Part shown: positions 16,991-26,036 of the stretch, one piece after another
Position numbering within the stretch: the stretch's first letter is position 1
How the letters are laid out: each line of letters starts with the position of its first letter
Source: Paracoccaceae bacterium
GTDB lineage: Bacteria; Pseudomonadota; Alphaproteobacteria; Rhodobacterales; Rhodobacteraceae
DNA: 63,073 bases
Assembly (NCBI GenBank): GCA_022824005.1
Contig: JAJEBG010000028.1
Location: forward strand, 1-63,073
Direction: 5' to 3'
Made by a program: the position numbers and the translations under genes
Notes under the pieces: generated by a model
Databases searched by the model: none
Seen by the model: only the letters and a program-made list of their open reading frames with translations
Told to the model about the DNA's origin: nothing

Positions 16991-18012
16991 ACACGCCCCC
17001 TAGAATAGCGAATTCGTGGATTAATCAGCGCGATCAGCAAATCAACCACAAGATTGGCGATGAGAAAGGCCGCTGAAATAATCAGCACCGTGCCGACAAT
17101 GGCATTCAGATCCTTGCGAAGAATAACAGCGACACCATAGCGTGACAGTCCAGGCCACGCAAAAATGGCTTCAACCAAAAACGCGTTGCCAAGCATCGCG
17201 GCAAAATCCAATCCTATGATTGTCAATGACGGCGTCAGCGACGGTTTGAATGCATAACGCCGGGCAATACGCCATTCCGGGAAACCGTATGATCGGGCCA
17301 TTTCAATGTAGGGACTATGGTATGTCTCCGCCATATTGGCACGGGTGAGACGAGCCGCCTGTCCAATACCTGACAAAGCCAAGGCAAAGGCGGGAAGCGC
17401 AATATGCCGCAACGCGTCGACAAAGGCCGCAATTTGCCCATCGAGCAACGTGTCGACCAAGAGAAAACCAGTGATTGTTGGCACATCAAACTCAACAGCG
17501 ATGCGACCCGCAATCGGAAACAGCGGTAGATAAAAGGCAAACAGCAGCATCAGGATGACCGCCCAGACAAAACTTGGTGCTGAAACGCCGAGCAGTGCAA
17601 TGATACGGACCAAATTGTCGATGGTGCCGCCTTGATGTTTTGCGGCTAGAATACCGAGTGGCAAGCCGAGACCAATCATCAAGACACCCGCGACAATAAT
17701 CAACTCAAGTGTGGCTGGCAAAAACTGCGCGATATCGGTTGTGACTGGCCTATTGGTATAGAGTGACTGGCCGAGCTCGCCTTGGGACAGATCATGGAGA
17801 AAATAGCCGTATTGTTTCCAGATCGGCTCATTGAGGTGCAAATCGGCGCGGAGTTTGTCGACCTGTTCGTGGGTCGCATTGGGCCCTAGTGCAATTCGAG
17901 CTGGATCACCGGGTATGACCCGAGCAATCGCAAAAATCAGCATAGAGACCCCTAGCAAGACGAGAATAGAAATTCCAAGTCTAGCCGTCAGCAATCTCCC
18001 GACAGACGTCAT
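16987..18012 (-). CDS. Peptide-type ABC transporter permease (DppB-like)
   Basis: An inner-membrane permease with the DppB pattern: RVIPGDPARIALGPNAT after the first helix, GELGQSL, then five further spans and the coupling loop MARSYGFPEWRIARRYAFK. The longer frame would start with TTG inside a 22-base palindrome; ATG 18012 is preferred because it begins MTSVGRLL right before the first helix. That gives 341 residues. The ribosome site is weak (TTGGAA about eleven bases upstream), which may help keep permease levels below those of the binding protein. Confidence 0.87.
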   Translation of the reverse strand: MTSVGRLLTARLGISILVLLGVSMLIFAIARVIPGDPARIALGPNATHEQVDKLRADLHLNEPIWKQYGYFLHDLSQGELGQSLYTNRPVTTDIAQFLPATLELIIVAGVLMIGLGLPLGILAAKHQGGTIDNLVRIIALLGVSAPSFVWAVILMLLFAFYLPLFPIAGRIAVEFDVPTITGFLLVDTLLDGQIAAFVDALRHIALPAFALALSGIGQAARLTRANMAETYHSPYIEMARSYGFPEWRIARRYAFKPSLTPSLTIIGLDFAAMLGNAFLVEAIFAWPGLSRYGVAVILRKDLNAIVGTVLIISAAFLIANLVVDLLIALINPRIRYSRGRV

Positions 18013-18034
18013 ACCCAAAAAGTTTCCAAGTGAA

Positions 18035-18056
18035 CGGCGCGCCAATTGGCGCGCCG
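18035..18056. repeat. 22-base perfect palindrome between binding-protein and permease genes
   Basis: CGGCGCGCC, AATT and GGCGCGCCG form a perfect 22-base inverted repeat. It lies 13 bases after the TAG of the binding-protein gene and 22 bases before the permease ATG. There is no U-run right after it, so a 3-prime stabilising hairpin or partial attenuator is more likely than a terminator. In transcripts it would protect the binding-protein message and lower downstream expression, as in maltose-type operons. Protein-binding operator use is an alternative. Confidence 0.75.
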
Positions 18057-18069
18057 CGATTTCTAATGG

Positions 18070-19650
18070 CTATTCAATTTCCATCAAGCGGAACAAAAAT
18101 CCCATTGTATCAAGTCCAAATGCTTTCGCTGGATCCGACAGCGCGGGAACCGATATTCCTGGCCGAGCGACGAAGACCGCCTGACTGTCAAAACCATAAA
18201 TTGACGGTGCGATGGTCATCAGCCGATCATTAAGTGCCAAATAGGCCGCTTCACGTGCCGCATCGCTAGCCCCGATACGGCCTTCATCAAGAAGCGCGTC
18301 AACCTCTAGATCATTTAGATGTTCTGGAGACTGCCATGTGCCGGCTTTTGTTGAGTGATACATGCCGTAGAGCAGTGTATCGGGATCACCCGTGACCGCG
18401 GTCACAAAAATCTGCGAAATGTTGGGTGTGTTTTCGGGATTGCCCACCATTCCTGCAAATGCGGCCCAAGGGATTTTCTTGATAGTGGAGTTGATTCCCA
18501 CCTCGGATAGATTGGCTTGTAGCAGCAGAGCGAGCCGCTCTTCCAATGGCACTTCCGCTATCCAAGAGATTTCAATGGCAAATTCGGCTGGATCATAGGT
18601 GCACATCTCCAGATGTTTTTTTGCCGCTTCGACATCACGCATGAGTTCGTTGCCCACCGGTCTTGATCCAAACATCCCGACTGTAATAGCGCCCGTGGTC
18701 GCCGAACCTTCAGAAATCTCATCTGTGACGGCAATCAACTTCAGAACAGATGCGTAATCAAAAGCGTTCGCCAGAGCCAAACGGCAGTTAATGTCATCAA
18801 GTGGTGCTTTCTGCGTATTCATTTTGAAGTAAAATGAACCCGTTCCGCCTTCTGTCAACAACTGGTTGCCATCATCGGCAAGTGCTTTTTTGACCTCTGG
18901 GGGCAGCCATTGCGAAGAAATATCATGTTCACCTTGAGCAATAAGAGTGCGGACTGTGGCGGCTTCGAGACCATAGCGAAGCCTTACCGTGTCTGGGGCT
19001 TTTTCACCGACGCCAAGAAAATAAGCCGAATTCTTGGCCATCACCGTTTCTTCTTGCGGGTTGTGAGCCGTGACCTTGTATGCGCCACTTCCCGCGCTAT
19101 TATCTGAAAGATAGGATTGGCCCCAATCACCCATTTCGCCTTCGCCCTCCCCGAGGTTTTGCATGACCAATTGCTTGTCGACAATTGGCAGCCGAACAAG
19201 GGAAGATATAAAAGGTGCATAAGGCTCCGCGAGAGTGAACTTGACGGTGTGCGCATCAAGCGCTTGGGCCGACTTGACATTGGCAAACAGGAAGGACAGT
19301 CCCTGTCCGAGACCCTGCATGCGGTCAAGTGAGAAAACCACATCATCAGCTGTCATCGGATGACCGCTCTGAAACTTCACATCTGAACGCAGTTTGAACA
19401 CATACTCACTGCCCGAACCTTCCCAGGTCTCCGCTAAATGTGGAACATGTCCAGGGCCGCCTTGGCGTGGCAGAACAAGTGTATCATAGACATTAAACAT
19501 CAGGATAGAATCGGCGTAATCTGACGCTTTTCCGGGGTCAAGTTCGCCGACCGCAACCTCATCAAGCCGCAGCACTCGTTCCGCTAGAACAGCGGTGGAG
19601 ATTGCGGCGAGAGCCGCCGCACCCAATATGGACCTTGCTAACTGTTTCAT
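18070..19650 (-). CDS. Peptide/nickel-type ABC transporter substrate-binding protein
   Basis: A 526-residue periplasmic protein of the SBP family 5. The signal peptide is MKQLARSILGAAALAAISTA followed by cleavage near VLA-ER. The family lead-in LDPGKASDYADSILMFNVYDTL is followed by HLAETWEGSGSEYVFKLR and FQSGHPMTADDVVFSL. It is the first transporter gene, just after the regulator (four-base overlap), and is set off from the permeases by the palindrome. The ligand is unknown; linkage to hyuAB and a racemase suggests a peptide-like or cyclic amino-acid derivative. Four cysteines are present, one pair possibly disulfide-linked. Confidence 0.9.
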   Translation of the reverse strand: MKQLARSILGAAALAAISTAVLAERVLRLDEVAVGELDPGKASDYADSILMFNVYDTLVLPRQGGPGHVPHLAETWEGSGSEYVFKLRSDVKFQSGHPMTADDVVFSLDRMQGLGQGLSFLFANVKSAQALDAHTVKFTLAEPYAPFISSLVRLPIVDKQLVMQNLGEGEGEMGDWGQSYLSDNSAGSGAYKVTAHNPQEETVMAKNSAYFLGVGEKAPDTVRLRYGLEAATVRTLIAQGEHDISSQWLPPEVKKALADDGNQLLTEGGTGSFYFKMNTQKAPLDDINCRLALANAFDYASVLKLIAVTDEISEGSATTGAITVGMFGSRPVGNELMRDVEAAKKHLEMCTYDPAEFAIEISWIAEVPLEERLALLLQANLSEVGINSTIKKIPWAAFAGMVGNPENTPNISQIFVTAVTGDPDTLLYGMYHSTKAGTWQSPEHLNDLEVDALLDEGRIGASDAAREAAYLALNDRLMTIAPSIYGFDSQAVFVARPGISVPALSDPAKAFGLDTMGFLFRLMEIE

Positions 19651-20318
19651 GATCGTCTCCCTATATAATTTGAATCGCCGAGACCCTCTGGCACGGCTTT
19701 GATTTGCCTGTTCTCAACGCCAGGCTGAGCGGAATCGCCAAACAAATCTGTCGTTACGACAACGAGGATTTTTGCGATTTCCGATGTGTGGTTCCAACTT
19801 GAATGCGGTAAGCTGGAACTAAAGTGAATTGAATCCCCGGCTTTGAGCACACTGATCTTGCCATTCAGTTCGAAAGTAATTGCGCCCTCAAGAACGAAAT
19901 GAATTTCTTCACCGTCGTGATAGCTCGCTTCGCGGCGGTCACCGGGATGTTCTTGTACAAGAACGGCATTTAAGAGATGGCCAGGGAAGTTGGCTGAAAG
20001 TCTTTCGTAATTGTAACTGTTCTCATCAAAAAAATTGTTTGAACGCTCTTTGGCGCGAGTCGTGAGTGAACCCCCTTCAGGTACGGTAAAAAGCTCTCCA
20101 AGTTTGATGTCCAATGCACGGGCGATGGCACTCAACGAGGTGAGCGAGGGAGACGCCATGCCGCGTTCCAAAAGCGAGATAAATCCAACTGAAAGCCCGG
20201 CTTCATCGGCCACGTCCTGCAGAGTGAGGCCAAGAGATCGCCGCCGGCTTCGAAATTTTTCGCCAATACCTAGCAGTGTGCTGTCATTCTGTGTCCCGTC
20301 AACGGCAATGTCGACCAT
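19647..20318 (-). CDS. XRE-cupin transcriptional regulator of the hydantoinase operon
   Basis: Residues about 18-75 form a helix-turn-helix of the XRE class (FRSRRRSLGLTLQDVADEAG, then SVGFISLLERGMASPS). Residues about 125-195 are a cupin barrel with a metal- or ligand-site pattern (HDGEEIHFVLEGAITFEL, GDSIHFSSSLPHSSWN). Such proteins sense small molecules through the cupin and often govern the adjacent transport and catabolic genes. It is the first gene of the operon, with a strong ribosome site (GGAGGAG) and a promoter upstream, so autoregulation is likely. Full length at 223 residues. Confidence 0.9.
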   Translation of the reverse strand: MVDIAVDGTQNDSTLLGIGEKFRSRRRSLGLTLQDVADEAGLSVGFISLLERGMASPSLTSLSAIARALDIKLGELFTVPEGGSLTTRAKERSNNFFDENSYNYERLSANFPGHLLNAVLVQEHPGDRREASYHDGEEIHFVLEGAITFELNGKISVLKAGDSIHFSSSLPHSSWNHTSEIAKILVVVTTDLFGDSAQPGVENRQIKAVPEGLGDSNYIGRRS

Positions 20319-20342
20319 GAATCTCTCCTCCGATTTTGATCA

Positions 20343-20371
20343 AAGTAAAAGAGATAAGAGACATCTGTCAA
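20343..20371 (-). promoter_or_regulatory. Predicted sigma-70 promoter of the XRE-dpp-hyu operon
   Basis: On the minus strand TTGACA (20371-20366) is a perfect -35 box, followed after 17 bases by TTACTT (20348-20343) as a partial -10. The leader to the ATG at 20318 is short. GACA-TC-TGTC at 20361-20370 overlaps the -35 box and could be a half-site for the regulator. Predicted from spacing and position only. Confidence 0.5.
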
Positions 20372-20613
20372 CAATTTTTTTAATGTGAGTAAAAAATGAG
20401 GCTCGACAGACCGGACTTGGAATTCATGCTCATGAAATTGTGTACAAATTCAAGACCAATACTTTGGAGATTGGGCATCAATTGTGCATTCCCGACTTAC
20501 GGGTCGTTGTGTGAGAGAAGTGACATTGATTTCCCGTTAGATTCGAGACAACAACAATTAACTCTGACGGGTGATTTTTGTTCAGGGAAGGGTTGGCCCT
20601 TGATTTGCTGAAC

Positions 20614-21603
20614 TTAGAATGAGTTTTGGCGGGTTAAATAACTCTCCGCTAGACGGGCTGTGGCCGCCGCAAATGTAGGGGCTAGTTTCTGGGGTTCCGT
20701 CGACTCAATTCGGCTTCCAACCCAAGCGAGTAAAGCCATTCGACGCAACATCATCATTGTATCCATTTCCTGCCGAGCGCTCAAGGGAATCTTTTGCTGC
20801 CGCTCATAACCCTTTATCCAACACTCCTTGAATATCGGGACCCGTTCGTCGTCTTCAATAAACGAGACGGCCGCCGCAAAATCGTACATAAACCAACCAA
20901 AGCCGCAATCATCAAAGTCAATAACCCAAGTCTCCCCATTTGGGTTGACCATGAGATTTGCCAGCCGCATGTCGGCATGAATAAGTCCAAAACGGCGTGA
21001 ATCTGTGCCAAAAGAGTTCAATCGCTCTGTCAGGACCGCTTCAAGTCGGCACAAAATCTGACTAATATCAGAAGTGACAAAAGGGGCATCTCTCCAGTTT
21101 CCCCAGCGCGCAAGCGGGCCAAAAATCGTGTCTAAATCCCAATGAGGTCTCATGAAATTTTTGGGCTGTTTCCATTTTCTGCTGTGATGGTGAAGATGGG
21201 CCGAAATTTCACCGAGTTGTTCAAATATGGCGTACAAATTCTCTTTCTCGTCGGGCGGTTGCCCGGCCACAAATTCAAACATGACCATATGCCTTGAAGG
21301 AAACCCATCACCACCAGCCAGCTTTTGAATCCTCCGCCCGTCGGTGCCTCGGATGACTTTGGGCGTCAAAACCGTCTTTGACTGGCGCAGCGATCCCAAC
21401 CAATCCAACTCGCTCCGAATCTCGATCTCTGAATTGTACTCGGGGCGGTGAACTCTCAACGCGGCTTTGAAGTCGCCAGCCTCAACAAGGTAAGTGTAAT
21501 TTTCAGAGACATTCAGCAAATGCAAATTTGGGTTGGCAGGCAGTTTCCAACAATCAAGCGATGCAAATACCGCTTTGTCAAGAATGTTGTGGATGGGGAG
21601 CAT
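20614..21603 (-). CDS. APH/choline-kinase fold phosphotransferase
   Basis: The protein kinase-like fold is shown by the catalytic Brenner motif LIHADMRLANLMVN (about residue 210) and the metal-binding DFDDCGFGW. The N-terminus, VSENYTYLVEAGDFKAALRVHRP, holds the nucleotide lysine region. It resembles the homoserine/hydroxylysine kinase branch more than aminoglycoside kinases, so a small amino alcohol or amino acid substrate is likely. The 329-residue gene stands alone, and its ATG lies just after a perfect inverted repeat. Leftward transcription leads toward the XRE operon promoter after about 300 bases. The substrate is unknown. Confidence 0.78.
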   Translation of the reverse strand: MLPIHNILDKAVFASLDCWKLPANPNLHLLNVSENYTYLVEAGDFKAALRVHRPEYNSEIEIRSELDWLGSLRQSKTVLTPKVIRGTDGRRIQKLAGGDGFPSRHMVMFEFVAGQPPDEKENLYAIFEQLGEISAHLHHHSRKWKQPKNFMRPHWDLDTIFGPLARWGNWRDAPFVTSDISQILCRLEAVLTERLNSFGTDSRRFGLIHADMRLANLMVNPNGETWVIDFDDCGFGWFMYDFAAAVSFIEDDERVPIFKECWIKGYERQQKIPLSARQEMDTMMMLRRMALLAWVGSRIESTEPQKLAPTFAAATARLAESYLTRQNSF

Positions 21604-21610
21604 GACCTCA

Positions 21611-21632
21611 AACCCTAAAGATATTTAGGGTT
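21611..21632. promoter_or_regulatory. Inverted repeat at the start of the phosphotransferase gene
   Basis: AACCCTAAA (21611-21619), loop GATA, then TTTAGGGTT (21624-21632) is a perfect nine-base inverted repeat. It ends seven bases before the ATG at 21603. In RNA it would hold AGGG of the possible ribosome site in a stem; in DNA it is a good operator shape. Which of these applies cannot be told. Confidence 0.6.
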
Positions 21633-21836
21633 GAAAAATTGGAGCGAAAAATCCGCCATTAGGTATGACCGGCTTCGCTGTTGGCCCCATAATTTTGCTC
21701 TATATTTTAATGAGCGATTATCGCTAGAGACCTCAGTCAATACCGTCAAATGAGCGTTTCGAAATTAGGAGGACTCAGCTGTAGGTCAACAAAGTTGAGA
21801 CCATCAGAAAAATCAGCCGGTCGGTTAGAATTTGTG

Positions 21837-23561
21837 TCATTTGGCATCGTGGAGACTTCCCATAAATTTTTCCCTCCAACTGTCACGTTCTTGCGGCGAT
21901 ATTTTCTGGAACGCGACATCTGGAACGGAGAATTGATGCCCGGGGGCCAATCTTTGCAGCGACTGTTTGACCTCATGAGGCCAGCCATGATCAAGACTGT
22001 TAAACGCTTTATGCGTGGACAAGGCAAAATCGGGCAAAAATGGCTGCGATAGAGTGGCATATAGGCAGACAAGGTTGAGGCAAAGAGAAATGGTCGCGGC
22101 TGCTTCGTGTTGGCTATGACGAATTGTTTTCCATGGTTCCGTGGCTTGGAGAAACTCATTGCCAGCGGCCCAGATGGCACGCAATTCTCGCGCCGCTTTG
22201 CGGATTTCAATATGATCTAACTTTTCTTCGTAGTTGCGAATTCGACGAGTCAAATCGTCGGCAAATTGATACTCTTTTTCTCCCCATTCGCATTCAGGGA
22301 TTGCGGAATCAAAATGGGTTGAAGCAAACTTTGTCACGCGCCGAACAAAATTGCCGAGCACATCGGCTAAATCCTTGTTCACATTACTGACAAAGTCATC
22401 CCAAGTAAATTCGCTGTCGGAATATTCCGGGGCATGCGAGAGCAACCACCACCGCCAATAATCGGCCGGTAGAAGTTCAAGGGCTTGGTCCATGAATATC
22501 CCGCGCCCCTGACTTGTAGAAAATTGGCCGCCGTCATAATTGAGAAAATTGAAGGACTTGATGTAATCGACAAGTTTCCAATTTTCACCGGAACCCATTA
22601 TCGTGACGGGAAATGACAGCGTGTGAAAAGGAACATTATCTTTTCCCATGAATTGAACATAGCGCACATCAGAAGCCCCTCGGTCGTTCCTCCACCAGCG
22701 CATCCACGCATCATCTCCGAGACCTTTAGCATCGGCCCATTCTGCGGTTGCGGCGATATATTCAATGGGGGCATCGAACCAGACATAAAAAACTTTGCCA
22801 TCCATTCCAGGCCATTCTTTATTGCCACGTCGCACCGGCACGCCCCAATCAAGGTCACGCGTGATTCCACGATCTTGAAGGCCATCGCCATCGCGGAGCC
22901 ATTTTTGGGCAATCGATGTCGTCAGCAATGGCCAATCATCTTTTGAGTGGATCCATTCTTCCAGCTGATCTCGGAACTCTGATTGGCAGAGGTAAAGATG
23001 TTTGGTCGGGCGCATTTCCAAATCTGTCGATCCCGAGATTTCTGATCGCGGGTTGATCAAGTCCTTGGGATCAAGTTGTTTGGTGCAGTTCTCGCATTGG
23101 TCACCCCTTGCTTGATCATATCCACATTCTGGGCATATACCTCGGACATATCGGTCAGGTAGGAATCGCTGATCTTCACGTGAGTAAATCTGATATTCTT
23201 CGACTTCTCGAATATACCCGTTGTCGGCCAATTTACCGGCAAAATGTTGCGTGAGACGTCGGTTCTGGGGACTTGACGAACGTCCAAAATGATCAAACGA
23301 GAGACGAAACCCGTCACTCAGTTTTTTTTGAACCTCATGCATGTGATCGCAATATTGGGCGACGGCTTGGTTGGCCTTTTCGGCCGCAATCTCGGCCGGT
23401 GTGCCGTGCTCGTCAGTGGCACAGATGAACATCACTTCATGCCCACGCTGACGCAGATAGCGAGCGTAAAGGTCAGCCGGAAGTTGGCTCCCAACAAGAT
23501 TTCCAAGATGTTTGATTCCGTTAATGTAAGGAATTGCGGAAGTGATCAATACACGTGCCAT
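21837..23561 (-). CDS. metG: Methionyl-tRNA synthetase
   Basis: A class I tRNA synthetase that charges tRNA-Met. The HIGH motif is [12 protein letters not shown] after [12 protein letters not shown]. The zinc knuckle is [17 protein letters not shown] and the KMSKS equivalent is FSTSQGRG, a form known in this branch of MetRS. Catalytic-core segments [14 protein letters not shown] and [15 protein letters not shown] are intact. The longer frame (to 23597) adds 12 residues with no similarity; ATG 23561 is the family start. The protein is 574 residues and lacks the C-terminal tRNA-binding (Arc1p-like) domain. It is preceded by an MFS gene with a 94-base gap. Confidence 0.95.
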   Translation of the reverse strand: MARVLITSAIPYINGIKHLGNLVGSQLPADLYARYLRQRGHEVMFICATDEHGTPAEIAAEKANQAVAQYCDHMHEVQKKLSDGFRLSFDHFGRSSSPQNRRLTQHFAGKLADNGYIREVEEYQIYSREDQRFLPDRYVRGICPECGYDQARGDQCENCTKQLDPKDLINPRSEISGSTDLEMRPTKHLYLCQSEFRDQLEEWIHSKDDWPLLTTSIAQKWLRDGDGLQDRGITRDLDWGVPVRRGNKEWPGMDGKVFYVWFDAPIEYIAATAEWADAKGLGDDAWMRWWRNDRGASDVRYVQFMGKDNVPFHTLSFPVTIMGSGENWKLVDYIKSFNFLNYDGGQFSTSQGRGIFMDQALELLPADYWRWWLLSHAPEYSDSEFTWDDFVSNVNKDLADVLGNFVRRVTKFASTHFDSAIPECEWGEKEYQFADDLTRRIRNYEEKLDHIEIRKAARELRAIWAAGNEFLQATEPWKTIRHSQHEAAATISLCLNLVCLYATLSQPFLPDFALSTHKAFNSLDHGWPHEVKQSLQRLAPGHQFSVPDVAFQKISPQERDSWREKFMGSLHDAK

Positions 23562-23655
23562 AACCCATCTTACCCTGTGATAACGGCCTTGACACATATA
23601 TCAATCCGATTGGTCTTTCCATAATGGTTCTCGACGTTTCCCATTGAGTGAAACC

Positions 23656-24876
23656 CTAATCCTTCCCATTCTTCTTTTTGAACAATCGACCCAAAAGAAA
23701 TGTTGTTCTTGGCATATATGTATAGGCGTTCTGCCTCTCGACTGGGGTTTCCCGCATCCGCCATAGTCCATACAGACACAGGATGATATGGGCGGCCCCA
23801 ATGAATATAAACATGGAATGGGTACCAAATCTTGCTATCAGAAAAGAGACGATCAGCGGGCTGAGGATCGCGCCAATGGCAAAATAAGACAGCAAAGATG
23901 CATTCAACTCAACAATTTGATTGGACGCCACTTGGTCGTTGGCGTGTGCCGCGGCGATGGAATAGATGGGAAATGTGGTCATTCCGAAAAAAATCGACGC
24001 GGCCAGCAAGCCCGCGCCACCGAATCCGGCGGCGGGTATGACGAGACCGGACGCCAAGATAGAGACCGCAGAAAAGGCGAACATCACTTTTCTTCGATCG
24101 TAGCGGTCAGATATCCATCCAGCGGGATATTGCGATAGAGCCCCGCCAAAGATGAAAAGTCCGAGGAAAAATCCAATTTCGACCGTCGTCAACCCTGATG
24201 CTTGCCCGTAGAGAGGGCCGACCATTCGGAAAGAAGCCACTGTTACTCCCGCGACCACCACACCAGCCGCCGCGGTGGGAGAGACCTGGTAGCCAAGCCA
24301 TGGGCGCAGTCGCAAATGTCCTGCTGTGTCCGGTGGCTTGATCTGAGTCAGTGCTAAGGGCAGCAGAGACGCGCAACAGATAATGGCCAGTAAATTATAC
24401 GCGGTGTATGTCGCTGGCTCCAAAACGGCAATGAATAATTGCCCACAAATACCGCCGACCAAATCAACGATTCGATAGATTCCGATGTTGCGCCCACGCG
24501 TTTCGTTGGTTGTCTTGGCTTGCAACCAGGCTTCAAGCACGGTGAAACAACCCGCAATGCACATCCCTGTTAGAACGCGCATGCCTGACCATGCATAAGG
24601 GTTGAGCCACAGCATATGTGAGAGAATTCCGATGGTGCCCGCGGCGGCAAAAACGGCGAAAGCTCGCGAATGGCCAATGATGCCAATCAGGCGAGGCGAC
24701 CACCAACAACCAATAAAAAATCCAACAAAATGCGCCGATCCAATCAGCCCGATTTGTTGGGCATTGAAACCTTCTTGGAGCCCCGACAGGACATCCAAAG
24801 GTCCAACACCGCCTGAACTCAGTTGGATGAGAGTGACTGACAAAAACAGCGAAAAGAAAGAAATGGCAACCATCAT
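23656..24876 (-). CDS. Major facilitator superfamily transporter
   Basis: A 406-residue inner-membrane protein with about twelve spans in two six-span halves. The MFS motif between spans 2 and 3 is degenerate (WWSPRLIGIIGHSRAFA). The second-half equivalent is clear: QYPAGWISDRYDRRKVMFAFS. The N-terminal half has RGRNIGIYRIVDLVGG. It resembles the YcaD/UMF-type exporters, but the substrate is not predictable. The C-terminus is short and basic (FKKKNGKD). It lies between nusB and metG on the same strand, possibly as an independent unit. Confidence 0.8.
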   Translation of the reverse strand: MMVAISFFSLFLSVTLIQLSSGGVGPLDVLSGLQEGFNAQQIGLIGSAHFVGFFIGCWWSPRLIGIIGHSRAFAVFAAAGTIGILSHMLWLNPYAWSGMRVLTGMCIAGCFTVLEAWLQAKTTNETRGRNIGIYRIVDLVGGICGQLFIAVLEPATYTAYNLLAIICCASLLPLALTQIKPPDTAGHLRLRPWLGYQVSPTAAAGVVVAGVTVASFRMVGPLYGQASGLTTVEIGFFLGLFIFGGALSQYPAGWISDRYDRRKVMFAFSAVSILASGLVIPAAGFGGAGLLAASIFFGMTTFPIYSIAAAHANDQVASNQIVELNASLLSYFAIGAILSPLIVSFLIARFGTHSMFIFIGAAHIILCLYGLWRMRETPVERQNAYTYMPRTTFLLGRLFKKKNGKD

Positions 24877-25017
24877 TTTGGGTTCATCTCCACCATTAAC
24901 TGGGACATGTCATCAACTATGCGCTCTCAATAAACCAAATAATCTGCGGCTCCATTCACTTGGCCGTTGACGGCAAAGGGGGCAAATCACTGGTCTTTTG
25001 CGGCCATGGGGCTAGAT

Positions 25018-25485
25018 TTATGTCTTTGCCGAACTAAGACTTAATTCTTTCACCAAGCGGTCGAGAACACCGTTGACCAAACCGGCCGCTTTGCCCTCTG
25101 GATAGAAGGCTTTGGCAATTTCAACAAATTCGTCGATGGTCACTCGTGGGGGAACCGAACGGGTCATGAGTTCAGCCCCTGCCGAGCGAAAAAGGGCGCG
25201 TAAGGTGGGGTCTATTCGTTGCATCGGCCAACCGTCCTTGAGAGCCAAGTTCGTCAGACGATCAATTTGTTTCTGATGGCGCATCGCCGAGTCTAGTAGC
25301 AATTTAAAATAGTCTGAATCGTAGGCCGCGTATTCCTCGTCAGGCGAGTCATAACTCAATAATTTGTCCGAGGAAAATTCGGCGGTCACCTTGTCTACAC
25401 TCGCTCCAGAGGCTTCCATTTGAAACAGTGCCTGCAAAGACCTGAATCGTGCCATGCGCCGCCCCATGTTCTTCTCGGAAATCAT
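25018..25485 (-). CDS. nusB: Transcription antitermination protein NusB
   Basis: NusB joins NusE (S10) on boxA RNA for rRNA antitermination. The 155-residue all-helical protein has the family opening ARFRSLQALFQMEASG, the central DSAMRHQKQIDRLTNLALKDGW and the C-terminal TIDEFVEIAKAFYPEGKAAGLVNGVLDRL. It follows ribH by 21 bases in the classic ribH-nusB order. Confidence 0.93.
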   Translation of the reverse strand: MISEKNMGRRMARFRSLQALFQMEASGASVDKVTAEFSSDKLLSYDSPDEEYAAYDSDYFKLLLDSAMRHQKQIDRLTNLALKDGWPMQRIDPTLRALFRSAGAELMTRSVPPRVTIDEFVEIAKAFYPEGKAAGLVNGVLDRLVKELSLSSAKT

Positions 25486-25506
25486 CAGTTGCTCGCTTCA
25501 GAAATT

Positions 25507-26031
25507 CTAACTTTTGACATCCGATGAGTGTCGTTTATTAAATCCCATACTGCCAGTGGCTTTAGCAAAACGTTTTTTGAGGGCAATCAAGTGCAACGCC
25601 GCCGCGGCCGCATCGCCACCTTTATCTTGCTTTTCGGGGTCGGCGCGTATCCGTGCCTGTGCTACGTTTTCGACTGTCAGAATACCATTTCCAATACAAA
25701 GTCCCGAGAGACCAAGAGCCGTTAATCCACGAGCACTTTCCTCACATACGATTTCAAAATGATGCGTATCACCTCGAATCACACAACCCAAAGCGACAAA
25801 GCCATCAAACTCTTTACCATTAGCAGCAATCTGTATGGCGGTGGCAATTTCCAATGACCCCGGCACCTCAATTTGATCATGTGTGGCGACTCCATTGAGT
25901 TTGCCTTTGGCACCACGAATCAGCAATTTGACAATGTCCAACTGATAAGGCGCGGCTACGATTAGCAGGTGGGGCGGTGACTCAAATTTTGGCAATGTTA
26001 GCGCCGAGTCATCTCCCTCGCGTTGAGCCAA
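25507..26031 (-). CDS. ribH: 6,7-dimethyl-8-ribityllumazine synthase
   Basis: It condenses 5-amino-6-ribitylaminouracil with 3,4-dihydroxy-2-butanone phosphate, the penultimate riboflavin step. Landmarks are LIVAAPYQLDIVKLLIRGA, VPGSLEIATAIQ, ALGCVIRGDTHHFEIVCEES (catalytic His) and the C-terminal KGGDAAAAAL. The only plausible start is TTG at 26031, with GGAG about ten bases upstream, since no other in-frame Met precedes the conserved core; this is an uncommon start codon. It begins five bases after the ribB stop. Full length at 174 residues. Confidence 0.93.
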   Translation of the reverse strand: MAQREGDDSALTLPKFESPPHLLIVAAPYQLDIVKLLIRGAKGKLNGVATHDQIEVPGSLEIATAIQIAANGKEFDGFVALGCVIRGDTHHFEIVCEESARGLTALGLSGLCIGNGILTVENVAQARIRADPEKQDKGGDAAAAALHLIALKKRFAKATGSMGFNKRHSSDVKS

Positions 26032-26036
26032 TTCAG

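Noticed and set aside
21746-21847. 33-codon frame after metG on the same strand
   Set aside because: It overlaps the metG end, is very short, and has only a weak ribosome site; nothing else supports it.
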